A stretch of 27,011 bases of DNA from an uncultured Prevotellaceae bacterium. Lineage in GTDB: Bacteria > Bacteroidota > Bacteroidia > Bacteroidales > Bacteroidaceae. Shown piece after piece: positions 1 through 7,768 of this stretch. The position numbers were made by a program, and so were the translations under genes. Location of the stretch: NCBI GenBank assembly GCA_937893145.1, contig CALBJW010000054.1:1-27011 (forward strand), given 5' to 3'. The notes beneath the pieces are model-generated. The model had not been told where the DNA came from. It saw only the letters and a list, made by a program, of their open reading frames with translations, and did no database searches. Every line of letters starts with the position of its first letter. Position 1 is the first letter of the stretch.

Positions 1-517
1 TAGGCTGACTGATACCAGCTTCAAGAATGGCGATGTCTGTGTTCTGGTCAATGCGCCAAACGGAAAGTGGCACGCCGATCTGCGAGTTGTAGCTGCGCGG
101 AGAGCGAGTGACGGTGTAGTTGTGCGAAAGAATCTGGAAAAGCCACTCCTTGACGATGGTCTTTCCGTTGCTTCCGGTGATGCCGATGACAGGAATCTGG
201 AACTCGTCGCGATGGCGTTCGGCAAGTCTCTGAAGGGCTTTCAGCGTGTTTGGCACACGGAGGAAATTTGACTTCGGGAAGTTTGCTTCAAGGTCTGTAG
301 GGAGTGTTTCCACAACGAAGTTGCGAACGCCGCGAGAGTAGAGGTCAGCAATGTATTTATGGCCGTCATTACGCTGTGTATGGATGGCAAAGAAGAGCGT
401 CGCCTCAGGGAAAGAGAGGCTGCGGCTGTCCGTGAGAAGCCAGCTGATGGCGGCAGGAGTATTGCCGAAACGATGAGCACCGATGAGGGTGGTTATTTTT
501 TCTATTGGGTAGATCAT
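1..517 (-). CDS. murF: MurF, N-terminal part (UDP-MurNAc-tripeptide:D-Ala-D-Ala ligase), cut by window edge
   Basis: Cytoplasmic Mur ligase that adds D-Ala-D-Ala to the peptidoglycan precursor, using ATP. I translated 172 residues from the ATG whose complement is 515-517. The N-terminal domain contains LLTDSRSL near residue 28. The ATP-binding loop GITGSNGKT is at residues 112-120, with the lysine at 119. SPRSYNSQIGVPLS (139-152) and AILEAGISQ (163-171) follow, all typical of MurF. In Bacteroidetes this ligase is commonly fused to an alanine racemase; that half would lie outside the window, so the fusion is only an expectation. No in-frame stop lies in the first 80 bases or so upstream, but the start matches the family and sits about 70 bases after a -7 box. 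Its role links to the diaminopimelate genes downstream. Confidence 0.88.
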   Translation of the reverse strand, partial: MIYPIEKITTLIGAHRFGNTPAAISWLLTDSRSLSFPEATLFFAIHTQRNDGHKYIADLYSRGVRNFVVETLPTDLEANFPKSNFLRVPNTLKALQRLAERHRDEFQIPVIGITGSNGKTIVKEWLFQILSHNYTVTRSPRSYNSQIGVPLSVWRIDQNTDIAILEAGISQP

Positions 518-586
518 AGGTAGTAAAACCGAAGCGGACGCTTCGGGAACGGGGGCTTTTGAGCCTTGTTGTTTGCTTTCTGGGTG

Positions 587-618
587 CAAAGTTACGATTA
601 AGCGAGTGAAATACCAAA
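587..618 (-). promoter_or_regulatory. Bacteroidetes-type promoter for murF
   Basis: On the minus strand, TTTG (618-615) and TAACTTTG (594-587) are separated by 20 bases. This matches the Bacteroidetes sigma-ABfr pattern TTTG-N19-21-TAnnTTTG. It would give a 5' leader of roughly 60 bases before the murF ATG. Confidence 0.65.
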
Positions 619-720
619 TTTATTTGGGCATTTCCGAACGTGAGTAACTAAAATGGTAGTTAAAGTTACATAATATTATTGGTACGCGATAATGAAAAGG
701 GGAAAATGTTGGGTAAAAGG

Positions 721-758
721 GCAAAAAATAACGGGGCAAGACTTCACAGCCTTGCTCC
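721..758 (-). terminator. Possible intrinsic terminator after glnN
   Basis: Read on the minus strand, GCAAG/CTTGC arms (755-751 and 740-736) surround a 10-base loop. After one mismatch there are two more pairs, then a T-rich run (ATTTTTT) at about 729-723. It lies about 60 bases past the glnN stop. The stem is short, so this is tentative. The rest of 518-814 holds only the murF promoter and AT-rich sequence. Confidence 0.4.
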
Positions 759-814
759 GTCGCAAACTTAAACAACCAATAAAAGAAATGTTATCGGTTT
801 TGGTGTCATCTAAA

Positions 815-3007
815 TTAGCGGATGAAGAGGAGTTCACGATACTTAGGAAGTGTCCAGAGACCGTCTTCGACGATAAGCTCGAGCTTGTCGATCTGGTAGC
901 GGATTTCGTCCATCTTAGGACAAACCTTATCGTGATATGCGACTGCCTTCTCGCGTTCGCTTTCAATCTTGTTAGCCTGACGGCGTGCTTCTACGAGCTC
1001 CTCAACGTATGTCTCGATGAGGTGTGTGCGGTCAGCGATCTCCTCGATGATCTTCATGTTACGGCTTGAGAGAACGTCTGCCTTCTCTGTTGGGAAGATC
1101 TGGCGCATGTTGAGAACGTTCTTAGCAAGCTGGCTCTGATAGTGAGTAGCAACAGGGATGATGTGGTTCATTGAGAGGTCGCCGAGTACGCGAGCCTCAA
1201 TCTGAATCTTCTTAGTGTAAGTTTCCCACTTAACCTCGTTACGAGCCTCAAGCTCCTTGAGAGAGAACACGTTCATCTTCTCGAACATCTTCACTGAGTC
1301 CATTGTAAGGTACTGGTCGAAGATTACTGGGCAAGATGTCTCGCAGTCAAGTCCGCGCTCTGCAGCCTCTTTCTTCCATTCGTCTGAATAGCCGTTGCCA
1401 TCGAAGCGGATAGGCTTACAAGCCTTGATGTCCTGACGGAGAATCTCGATGATAGCTGCTGTCTGGTCTTCACCCTTCTTGATGAGTTCGTCAACACGCT
1501 GCTTGAAGTTTACGAGAGCTTCTGCAACTGCTGTGTTGAGAGCGATCATTGCTGATGCACAGTTAGCTTCAGAACCAACGGCACGGAACTCGAAGCGGTT
1601 ACCTGTGAACGCGAATGGAGAAGTACGGTTACGGTCAGTGTTATCAATGAGAAGTTCAGGGATTTCAGGGATATCGAGCTTCATGCCCTTCTTGCCCTTA
1701 ACGTCGAAGAGATCCTTCTTGTCTGCTTTCTCGATGTGGTCGAGGAGCTCTGAGAGCTGCTTGCCAAGGAATGAAGATATGATTGCAGGAGGTGCCTCGT
1801 TAGCGCCAAGACGGTGAGCATTTGTAGCGCTCATGATAGAAGCCTTGAGAAGACCGTTGTGCTTGTAAACACCCATGAGAGTCTCAACAACGAATACAGC
1901 GAACTGGAGGTTGCCTTCCGGAGTCTTTGCTGGAGCGTGGAGGAGAACGCCTGTATCTGTAGAGAGCGACCAGTTGTTGTGCTTACCAGAACCGTTGATG
2001 CCAGCGAATGGCTTCTCGTGGAGGAGAACCTGGAAACCGTGCTTGCGAGCAACGCGCTTCATGAGAGACATGAGGAGCATGTTGTGGTCAACAGCGAGGT
2101 TAGTCTCTTCGAAAATAGGAGCAATCTCAAACTGGTTTGGTGCTACCTCGTTGTGGCGAGTCTTGCAAGGGATACCAAGTTCAAGTGCCTGGATTTCAAT
2201 GTCCTTCATGAATTCCTCAACACGAGCTGGGATAGAACCGAAGTAGTGGTCGTCCATCTGCTGGTTCTTTGCTGAGTCGTGGCCCATGAGTGTACGACCT
2301 GTCATCACGAGGTCTGGACGAGCTGCATAGAGTGCTTCATCAACGAGGAAGTATTCCTGTTCCCAACCGAGGTTTGAAACTACCTTCGAAACCTCTGGGT
2401 TGAAGTACTGACATACTGCTGTGGCTGCCTTGTCAACTGCATAGAGAGCCTTCTTGAGTGGCACCTTGTAGTCGAGTGCTTCACCTGTGTATGAGATGAA
2501 GATTGTAGGAATCATGAGTGTATCACCGATGATGAACACTGGAGATGTTGGGTCCCATGCTGAGTAACCGCGTGCCTCGAATGTAGAACGGATACCACCG
2601 TTAGGGAATGATGATGCGTCTGGTTCCTGCTGTACGAGGAGCTTGCCCTCGAACTCTTCTACCATACCGCCCTTCCAGTCGTGCTCTACGAAACCATCGT
2701 GCTTCTCGGCAGTACCTTCAGTAAGTGGCTGGAACCAGTGTGTATAGTGTGTTACACCGTTTTCGATAGCCCATGTCTTGATACCTTCAGCAACAGCATC
2801 AGCGATTGTGCGGTCGAATGGAGCACCATTGTCGATGACATCACACATCTTCTTGTACACCTTTGAAGGGAGGTACTTGAACATCTTCTGCTTGTTGAAT
2901 ACATACTTACCGAAGAACTCACTTGGACGCTCCTTTGGGAGTTCCACTGATACAGGTCCGCGCTTAAACGCTTCATCTACAACCTTAAATCTGAGATTTG
3001 CAGCCAT
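815..3007 (-). CDS. glnN: Glutamine synthetase type III (GSIII, GlnN)
   Basis: ATP-dependent synthesis of glutamine from glutamate and ammonia in the cytoplasm. At 730 residues it has the usual GSIII length, much longer than GSI/GSII (about 360-470). Visible features: the GSIII-specific N-terminal region with THWFQPLTEGTAEKHDGF (about 90-107); the catalytic-core segment GWEQEYFLVD (214-223) with metal-ligand-type Glu residues; the ATP/glutamate-binding segment KPFAGINGSGKHNNWS (332-347); and NTDRNRTSPFAFTGNRFEFR (about 456-475). It is last in a minus-strand run after dapF and dapL, with a 69-base gap to dapL. I see no TAnnTTTG box in that gap, so co-transcription from the dapF promoter is plausible. 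The ATG start agrees with the family N-terminus. GSIII is the typical glutamine synthetase of Bacteroidales. Confidence 0.96.
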   Translation of the reverse strand: MAANLRFKVVDEAFKRGPVSVELPKERPSEFFGKYVFNKQKMFKYLPSKVYKKMCDVIDNGAPFDRTIADAVAEGIKTWAIENGVTHYTHWFQPLTEGTAEKHDGFVEHDWKGGMVEEFEGKLLVQQEPDASSFPNGGIRSTFEARGYSAWDPTSPVFIIGDTLMIPTIFISYTGEALDYKVPLKKALYAVDKAATAVCQYFNPEVSKVVSNLGWEQEYFLVDEALYAARPDLVMTGRTLMGHDSAKNQQMDDHYFGSIPARVEEFMKDIEIQALELGIPCKTRHNEVAPNQFEIAPIFEETNLAVDHNMLLMSLMKRVARKHGFQVLLHEKPFAGINGSGKHNNWSLSTDTGVLLHAPAKTPEGNLQFAVFVVETLMGVYKHNGLLKASIMSATNAHRLGANEAPPAIISSFLGKQLSELLDHIEKADKKDLFDVKGKKGMKLDIPEIPELLIDNTDRNRTSPFAFTGNRFEFRAVGSEANCASAMIALNTAVAEALVNFKQRVDELIKKGEDQTAAIIEILRQDIKACKPIRFDGNGYSDEWKKEAAERGLDCETSCPVIFDQYLTMDSVKMFEKMNVFSLKELEARNEVKWETYTKKIQIEARVLGDLSMNHIIPVATHYQSQLAKNVLNMRQIFPTEKADVLSSRNMKIIEEIADRTHLIETYVEELVEARRQANKIESEREKAVAYHDKVCPKMDEIRYQIDKLELIVEDGLWTLPKYRELLFIR

Positions 3008-3076
3008 AATCTTTTTACTTAATTTTTAGTTTAAGTTAATTAATTTTGTCTTTTTATTGTTTGTGTTGTTGTTTCT

Positions 3077-4348
3077 TTACTTTGAAAGCCAAGCCTTTAC
3101 GCGTGCCATAGCCTCGATGCAGTCTTCCTTCTGGCCAAAGGCTGTGAAACGGAAGTAGCCTTCGCCTGCAGGACCGAATCCCACACCTGGAGTACCTACC
3201 ACATTGACTTCCTCAAGGAGTGCATCAAAGAACTCCCAACTTGTCATGCCCTGAGGAGTCTTAACCCAGATGTATGGTGCATTTTCACCACCATAGGTCT
3301 TGATGCCCATCTCGGCAAATGCTTCACGCATGATGCGAGCATTCTCCATGTAGTATGCGATGGTAGCCTTGATCTGTGCCTTGCCCTCTGGAGTGTAGAT
3401 GGCTTCGGCAGCACGCTGAGTGATATAGCTTGTACCGTTGAACTTAGTACACTGGCGGCGGAGCCAAACCTTGTTGAGGGCTACGCGTTCACCACTCGCT
3501 GACTTTGCTGTAACTTCTTTTGGAACAACTGTATATCCACATCGTGTACCTGTGAAACCTGCTGTCTTTGAGTATGAGTGGAACTCGATGGCAACTTGTT
3601 TTGCTCCAGGAATCTCGTAGATGGAGTGTGGAATACTTTCGTCCTGAATGTATGCCTCGTAAGCAGCATCGTACATGATAAGTACATCGTTTTCGAGGGC
3701 ATATTCAACCCACTTGGTCAGTTCCTCACGAGTGATGACTGTACCTGTAGGGTTGTTTGGGTAACAGAGATAAACGACATCTGGGCATTTAGCATTTACT
3801 GATTTGCCATCTTCCACTTCCTTGCGGGTTGGTGGAAGGGCTGGAGTAAAGTCGTTGTCTCCGTTGCATGGCATATAGACTATGTTTGACCAAAGTCCGT
3901 CCTGATACTCTCCTGCACGACCCGCCATTACATTCGAATCGATATATACAGGATAGATAGGGTCTGTCACACCAATTATATTGTCTGTGGCGAGAATGTC
4001 GCCGATATTTCCTGTGTCGCTCTTTGCACCATCATTTACAAACACCTCATCTACAGAGAGTTCAATGCCTCGTGGTGCGAAGTCGTTTTCTATGATAGCC
4101 TTCTGGAGGAAGTCGTATCCCTGTTCAGGACCGTAACCTCTGAAGGTTTCTGCGTGAGCCATCTCTTCTACAGCCTTGTGCATCGCCTCGATTACTGCTG
4201 GAGCGAGTGGCTGTGTTACATCACCAATACCAAGTCTGATGATTTTGGCTTCCGGATTTGCTTCCTTATATGCTGCCACCTTCTTGGCAATGGTGCTGAA
4301 GAGGTAGGATGGAGCAAGTTTAAGAAAGTTGTCGTTAATTTTTGCCAT
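3077..4348 (-). CDS. dapL: LL-diaminopimelate aminotransferase (DapL)
   Basis: PLP-dependent transaminase converting tetrahydrodipicolinate directly to LL-diaminopimelate with glutamate as amino donor. It bypasses the DapD/C/E acyl pathway to lysine and peptidoglycan. The 423-residue protein is close to the usual length of about 410. Fold type I features are clear: the RLGIGDVTQPL start motif (38-48), YPNNPTGT (196-203), MYDAAYEAY (about 225-233) and the Schiff-base lysine in HSYSKTAG (K261). A late GPAGEGYFRFTAFG segment contains the conserved carboxylate-binding arginine. It lies between dapF (96-base gap) and glnN (69-base gap), all on the minus strand, so an operon is likely. Its neighbour DapF acts on its product. 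Confidence 0.96.
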   Translation of the reverse strand: MAKINDNFLKLAPSYLFSTIAKKVAAYKEANPEAKIIRLGIGDVTQPLAPAVIEAMHKAVEEMAHAETFRGYGPEQGYDFLQKAIIENDFAPRGIELSVDEVFVNDGAKSDTGNIGDILATDNIIGVTDPIYPVYIDSNVMAGRAGEYQDGLWSNIVYMPCNGDNDFTPALPPTRKEVEDGKSVNAKCPDVVYLCYPNNPTGTVITREELTKWVEYALENDVLIMYDAAYEAYIQDESIPHSIYEIPGAKQVAIEFHSYSKTAGFTGTRCGYTVVPKEVTAKSASGERVALNKVWLRRQCTKFNGTSYITQRAAEAIYTPEGKAQIKATIAYYMENARIMREAFAEMGIKTYGGENAPYIWVKTPQGMTSWEFFDALLEEVNVVGTPGVGFGPAGEGYFRFTAFGQKEDCIEAMARVKAWLSK

Positions 4349-4393
4349 TTGTGTTGTTTTATGATTTTAATTGTTGTTTGCTTTGCAGCGTTG

Positions 4394-4417
4394 TTACGTA
4401 ATTTCGGGATTACGTTA
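4394..4417. repeat. Inverted repeat between dapF and dapL
   Basis: TTACGTAAT (4394-4402) and ATTACGTTA (4409-4417) form a stem with one mismatch around TTCGGG. ATTACG is repeated again at 4417-4422. It could be an intra-operon hairpin or attenuator. No function can be assigned. Confidence 0.35.
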
Positions 4418-4444
4418 TTACGATGTTTCGTCGTTCCGTCAGTT

Positions 4445-5281
4445 TCATTCTGGAACTTCTATTTCTCCGTCGAAAACCCTTACGGCTGGTCCCGTCATGT
4501 ATATGTGGTTGTCCTCTCCCCATTCGATGGTAAGAGGTCCACCATCCATAATAACTTTATTTATGCGACTTTTGTGTTGTGTTAGTGTTGCGGCCACAGA
4601 CGTTGCACATGCTCCTGTACCACAAGCCATTGTGATGCCCGAACCTCGTTCCCAAACTCTCATTCGAATATCTCCGTTTGGAAGTATCTGGGCGAACTCG
4701 GTGTTCACACGCTCGGGGAAGAGCTCGTTATGTTCGAATGATGGACCTATCTCTTCAAGTCTGATGGTCTTAATATCATCAACAAATATAACGCAGTGTG
4801 GATTGCCCATACTTACATAAGTTCCTTTCATTCCGTTCACATCACCAAGGGTAAGGCTTCCGTCCGCCGTTGCACACTGCCCAGTGTTCTTCAACACTGG
4901 TTCACCCATATCCACTCTGGCACTCACCACCTCTCCCTTTTCATCTTCGTTCAGGTCAAGAATCTTGATTCCCGAAAGCGTCTCGAATGTCACCCTGCTC
5001 TTCTCTGTGAGATGATGGTCGCGAACAAATTTTCCACAGCACCTAACTCCATTGCCGCACATCATGGCTTCTGAGCCATCATTATTAAAAATACGCATTT
5101 TGAAATCAGCTACATCCGACTTCTCAATGGTGATAAGTCCGTCTGAACCGATTCCAAAATTTGGCTTGCTCCACTCTATCGATGCCTTCTCAAGATCAGG
5201 GATAGGATTGTCGGGAAGATAAACGTAAATGTAGTTATTTCCGCATCCATGCATCTTGGTAAAGTGAATCTTATGTGCCAT
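4445..5281 (-). CDS. dapF: Diaminopimelate epimerase (DapF)
   Basis: Cofactor-independent racemase that converts LL- to meso-diaminopimelate, the peptidoglycan cross-linking residue and direct lysine precursor. The 278 residues match the family length. Both catalytic cysteines are visible: C75 in the MMCGNGVRC segment and C220 in ITMACGTGACAT. The N-terminal FTKMHGCGNNYIYV corresponds to the conserved substrate-binding MHGxGND region, here with N in place of D at the end. FNNDGSEAMMCGNG is also typical. It is first in the dapF-dapL-glnN series, with a Bacteroidetes-type -7 box about 53 bases upstream. Confidence 0.96.
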   Translation of the reverse strand: MAHKIHFTKMHGCGNNYIYVYLPDNPIPDLEKASIEWSKPNFGIGSDGLITIEKSDVADFKMRIFNNDGSEAMMCGNGVRCCGKFVRDHHLTEKSRVTFETLSGIKILDLNEDEKGEVVSARVDMGEPVLKNTGQCATADGSLTLGDVNGMKGTYVSMGNPHCVIFVDDIKTIRLEEIGPSFEHNELFPERVNTEFAQILPNGDIRMRVWERGSGITMACGTGACATSVAATLTQHKSRINKVIMDGGPLTIEWGEDNHIYMTGPAVRVFDGEIEVPE

Positions 5282-5333
5282 AAATCTTTGTTAATTTGCG
5301 TCTGTAAAATGTCTTTATGTTTCAATTACGATG

Positions 5334-5341
5334 CAAAGTTA
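5334..5341 (-). promoter_or_regulatory. -7 box of the dapF-dapL-glnN promoter
   Basis: TAACTTTG on the minus strand (5341-5334), followed by GCAT, fits TAnnTTTG. A TTGT lies about 18 bases upstream as a weak -33 match. The next likely start codon is dapF. Confidence 0.55.
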
Positions 5342-5573
5342 TAACATTTTGGTAGAATAACAAGCAGAAAACACAACATTTTTTCATTAAAACATAAAAA
5401 TAAAGTGTAATTTGTCAAGCAATAGTACATTTTCTCCATACAAAAAGCAAGTTTTATGTACTTTTTTACTTACACTTGTAAAACATAAAATGAAAAACAA
5501 CAGCAAACTATCACTTCACGGCATTCACCCCTCTTCTGTCCCTTTATTTAATAATAAATAAGGTAATACTCAA

Positions 5574-5773
5574 CTTTCACAAGTTAATAACTTGCGAAAG
5601 CTGAAGTGAAAAGTGAAAAGTGAAGAGTGAAAAATTTCCTACCGGAAGAGTAAATACTCTTGTTCACTTTGTCATTAGGCGAAACGTAAACAGCTCTTGC
5701 ACCAAGGCGGAAGCAAATTCTTCACTCTTCACTCTTCACTTTTCACTTACAAGTTGAGCTCGCGAAACTTGTA
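5574..5773. repeat. Fold-back repeat element, copy 1
   Basis: About 200 bases. A left hairpin (5574-5600: CTTTC and CAAGTT pair with AACTTG and GAAAG, one mismatch) is followed by a 28-base arm (5604-5631) of four RAGTGAA heptamers. An 89-base core and an inverted arm (5721-5748) of four TTCACTY heptamers come next. A second hairpin closes the element (TACAAGTT/AACTTGTA, 5748-5773). The core starts TTTCCTACCGG and ends with GCTCTTGCACCAA and AGCAAATTC, as in copy 2 at 6675-6833. It contains a small palindrome (5646-5661). The rest of 5282-5573 is AT-rich with the dapF promoter and no gene. Confidence 0.8.
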
Positions 5774-5842
5774 TAAAGGAATGAATTAATAAAAAAAATC
5801 CTAAAAAATTCTAAAGATTAGTTGGAAACAAAATATTTTTAC

Positions 5843-5850
5843 TATATTTG
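5843..5850 (+). promoter_or_regulatory. -7 box for the CMD-domain gene
   Basis: TATATTTG fits TAnnTTTG, with TTAG or TTGG 17-21 bases upstream as a -33 candidate. It overlaps the in-frame TTG codon at 5848, so translation must begin downstream, at the ATG at 5896. Confidence 0.6.
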
Positions 5851-5895
5851 CACAATCATTCAATAACGAAATATAAAAAACACATAAAGAATAGC

Positions 5896-6672
5896 ATGAA
5901 AGAAATAAACATCACAGAAAGAGCTAAGAAAGAGATTCGCAAGATTTTCTCTCCACGCACATCGGTCAACACACTCAAGAACGACCCTGAACTTACAGAA
6001 ATCGTTGACAATTTCGCTTTCGATGAGACACTCGGCATCAGTGACGAAGGACCAGTAAAGGAAACAACTCGTATCCTCTGTATCCTTGCCACTACAATGG
6101 CACAGTATTCAAAGAACGAATTCCGCATGTATGTTGATGCAGCACTCAACGTGGGCGTGAAGCCAAGCGAAATTCGTGAAGTAGTATATCAGGCTGTACC
6201 ACTCATCGGCTACTCTTCTGTACTTTGTTTCCTTCAGATCATGAACGAAGTGTTTGCCAACAACGACATCCGCACTCCACTCCACGACCACGCTACTGTA
6301 ACTCGTGAGAACCGTCGCGAAGAAGGTAAGAAGATTATGGAAGAGACATTCGGCAAGGAATATGTTGACAACCTCATCAGCGAATGCCCTAAGGGACAGG
6401 AACACATCATCGAATACATGGAAGGCTACATGTTCGGCGACTTCTACACTCGTCGTGGTCTCACACTCCAGCTCCGCGAACTCATGACATTCTGTTTCCT
6501 CGCAAGTATGGGTGGATGCGACAGCCAGATGGAACTCCACGCTAAGGCAAACTTCCGTGTTGGTACAAGCAAGCAGGAGATGGTTGGTGCCGTAACTGCT
6601 ATGCTCCCTTACATCGGTTTCCCACGCGCATTCCATGCTCTCAACGCTGTTAACGCCGCTTACGGAGAATAA
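5896..6672 (+). CDS. Tandem carboxymuconolactone decarboxylase (CMD/AhpD-like) family protein
   Basis: 258 residues from the ATG at 5896. A longer frame from TTG 5848 would start inside the promoter, so I reject it. Two CMD-type helical repeats are visible. Repeat 1 is about residues 55-125 (TRILCILATTMAQ, then GVKPSEIREVVYQAVPLIGYSS). Repeat 2 is about 175-250 (LRELMTFCFLASMGGCDSQMELHAKANFRVGTSKQEMVGAV, then LPYIGFPRAFHALN, written here in parts). The peroxidase CxxC of AhpD is absent. Repeat 2 keeps a single Cys with a His seven residues later (GGCDSQMELH), resembling gamma-carboxymuconolactone decarboxylase-like proteins. The substrate is unknown; many Bacteroidetes relatives are annotated only by domain. 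It is a lone plus-strand gene among minus-strand neighbours, bracketed by two repeat copies, the second starting two bases after its stop. Confidence 0.8.
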   Translation: MKEINITERAKKEIRKIFSPRTSVNTLKNDPELTEIVDNFAFDETLGISDEGPVKETTRILCILATTMAQYSKNEFRMYVDAALNVGVKPSEIREVVYQAVPLIGYSSVLCFLQIMNEVFANNDIRTPLHDHATVTRENRREEGKKIMEETFGKEYVDNLISECPKGQEHIIEYMEGYMFGDFYTRRGLTLQLRELMTFCFLASMGGCDSQMELHAKANFRVGTSKQEMVGAVTAMLPYIGFPRAFHALNAVNAAYGE

Positions 6673-6674
6673 GC

Positions 6675-6833
6675 AAAAAGTGAAGAGTGAAGAGTGAAAA
6701 ATTTCCTACCGGACTAGTATGTCCTCTTGGTAAGCTAAGCGCAGCGATAACTGCTCTTGCACCAAAGCGGTAGCAAATTCTTCACTCTTCACTTTTCACT
6801 CTTCACTTACAAGTTGAGTTTTCTCAACTTGTA
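6675..6833. repeat. Fold-back repeat element, copy 2
   Basis: Same orientation as copy 1. The left arm has three RAGTGAA heptamers (6678-6698). The 82-base core has the same ends (TTTCCTACCGG, GCTCTTGCACCAA, AGCAAATTC). The right arm has four TTCACTY heptamers (6781-6808). The closing hairpin is a perfect 11-base stem, TACAAGTTGAG, with a TTTT loop (6808-6833). The left hairpin of copy 1 is missing. The core ends can pair as well (AATTT-CTACCG type), with a better match than in copy 1. Confidence 0.8.
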
Positions 6834-6876
6834 TATTCAAGTACATTTTTTATTCTTTTTCCCCTTATATAATAAA

Positions 6877-6888
6877 AGATTTTAATCT
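6877..6888 (-). terminator. Small hairpin after ispE
   Basis: AGATT-TT-AATCT, followed on the minus strand by TTTATTATA, sits 15 bases past the ispE stop. It lies inside a larger inverted repeat, GTACATTTTTT (6841-6851) with AAAAAATGTAC (6889-6899). It is a plausible but AT-rich terminator. Confidence 0.4.
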
Positions 6889-6902
6889 AAAAAATGTACA
6901 TA

Positions 6903-7733
6903 CTACTCCAACTCACGCTGACGACAGAAATAGCCGCTGAACACTTCATCGACATTCTCGATAGGAGCATTGAAGATGCCATAAACACTTGAACCCGAAC
7001 CAGACATCGAAGCATAGACCGCTCCAAGGTCGTACAACTTATCCTTGATACATGCTATCTCTGGGTACTTCATGAACACACTCTTCTCGAAATCGTTCAC
7101 AACAGTATCTTTCCATGTCTCGATAGGTTGAGCGAGGAGTTCTGGGAGCGATGCCTCTGGACGAGCAGGCTTAACAAGAGCGTAAGCATCCTTTGTCGAT
7201 ACGAAAGTGTCGGGTTTTACAAGGACAAGCACCTTACCCTTGAGCGAGAAGTCGATTGGATGAAACTCATTTCCGATGCCTGTAGCAAACACAGGCTTGT
7301 TCTTCACGAAGAAAGCACAGTCGGCACCAAGACGGGAAGCGTACTCCTCCATCTTCTCGTCTGTGAGTCCAATCTTGAACTGGTCGTTGAGGGCACGAAT
7401 AGTGAAGGCAGCATCTGAAGAACCACCACCAAGTCCTGCACCTGTAGGTATATGCTTATAGATGTAGAAGTTAACAGGTGGAAGACGGTACTCATCTCTC
7501 AACATGCGATAGGCACGGATGATGAGGTTGTCGTCTGGTGTGCCGTCAAGCACAGTTCCTGTCACCTTCAACTGATAACCCGAAGGAGAATCGATGGACT
7601 GAAGAGGTTTAATCTCGAGTGCATCCTGGAGTGGAATTGGGTAGAAAACCGTTTCAAGGTTATGGTAACCGTCAGGTCTCTTCTCCACCACATTGAGACC
7701 AATATTTATCTTAGCGTTTGGATAAAGTATCAT
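6903..7733 (-). CDS. ispE: 4-diphosphocytidyl-2-C-methyl-D-erythritol kinase (IspE)
   Basis: GHMP-family kinase that phosphorylates CDP-methylerythritol in the MEP pathway to isoprenoid precursors. I start it at the ATG whose complement is 7731-7733, giving 276 residues. This puts the conserved NAKINIGL next to the N-terminus (K8), as in the family. A longer in-frame start at 7841 adds 36 residues that do not resemble the family and span a -7 box. The ATP-binding PTGAGLGGGSSDAA loop is at 96-109 and the catalytic-type aspartate at 138 (LGADCAFF). The C-terminal SMSGSGSSVYGIF glycine-rich segment is present. It is monocistronic by position, with its own promoter and a 300-base gap to dnaB. Confidence 0.95.
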   Translation of the reverse strand: MILYPNAKINIGLNVVEKRPDGYHNLETVFYPIPLQDALEIKPLQSIDSPSGYQLKVTGTVLDGTPDDNLIIRAYRMLRDEYRLPPVNFYIYKHIPTGAGLGGGSSDAAFTIRALNDQFKIGLTDEKMEEYASRLGADCAFFVKNKPVFATGIGNEFHPIDFSLKGKVLVLVKPDTFVSTKDAYALVKPARPEASLPELLAQPIETWKDTVVNDFEKSVFMKYPEIACIKDKLYDLGAVYASMSGSGSSVYGIFNAPIENVDEVFSGYFCRQRELE

Positions 7734-7760
7734 AGCAGTTATTTCTTTTTTGTTTCGATG

Positions 7761-7768
7761 CAAAGATA
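7761..7768 (-). promoter_or_regulatory. -7 box of ispE promoter
   Basis: TATCTTTG followed by GCATCG on the minus strand, about 27 bases before the chosen ATG. No clear TTTG at -33. The box lies inside the longer frame, supporting the shorter IspE. In the remaining 7769-8032 I see AT-rich sequence and two TTCATTCAAT copies (7889-7898, 7945-7954), but no gene. Confidence 0.55.

Noticed and set aside
692..1069. Plus-strand frame of 125 codons overlapping the end of glnN
   Set aside because: Mostly antisense to the conserved glnN 3' end, with no recognisable domain; treated as a shadow frame.
5395..5490. Regulatory RNA suggested by AAAGTGTAA/TTACACTT pairing and repeated AAAACATAAAA
   Set aside because: Short AT-rich matches of the kind expected by chance in such sequence; no conserved structure could be recognised.
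5604..5748. CRISPR or simple microsatellite
   Set aside because: Heptamers are inverted around a conserved core and occur in a second copy, so this is a structured dispersed element.
5848..5895. Upstream TTG start for the CMD-domain gene
   Set aside because: The TTG is part of the TATATTTG -7 box, so it would not be in the transcript; the ATG at 5896 fits better.
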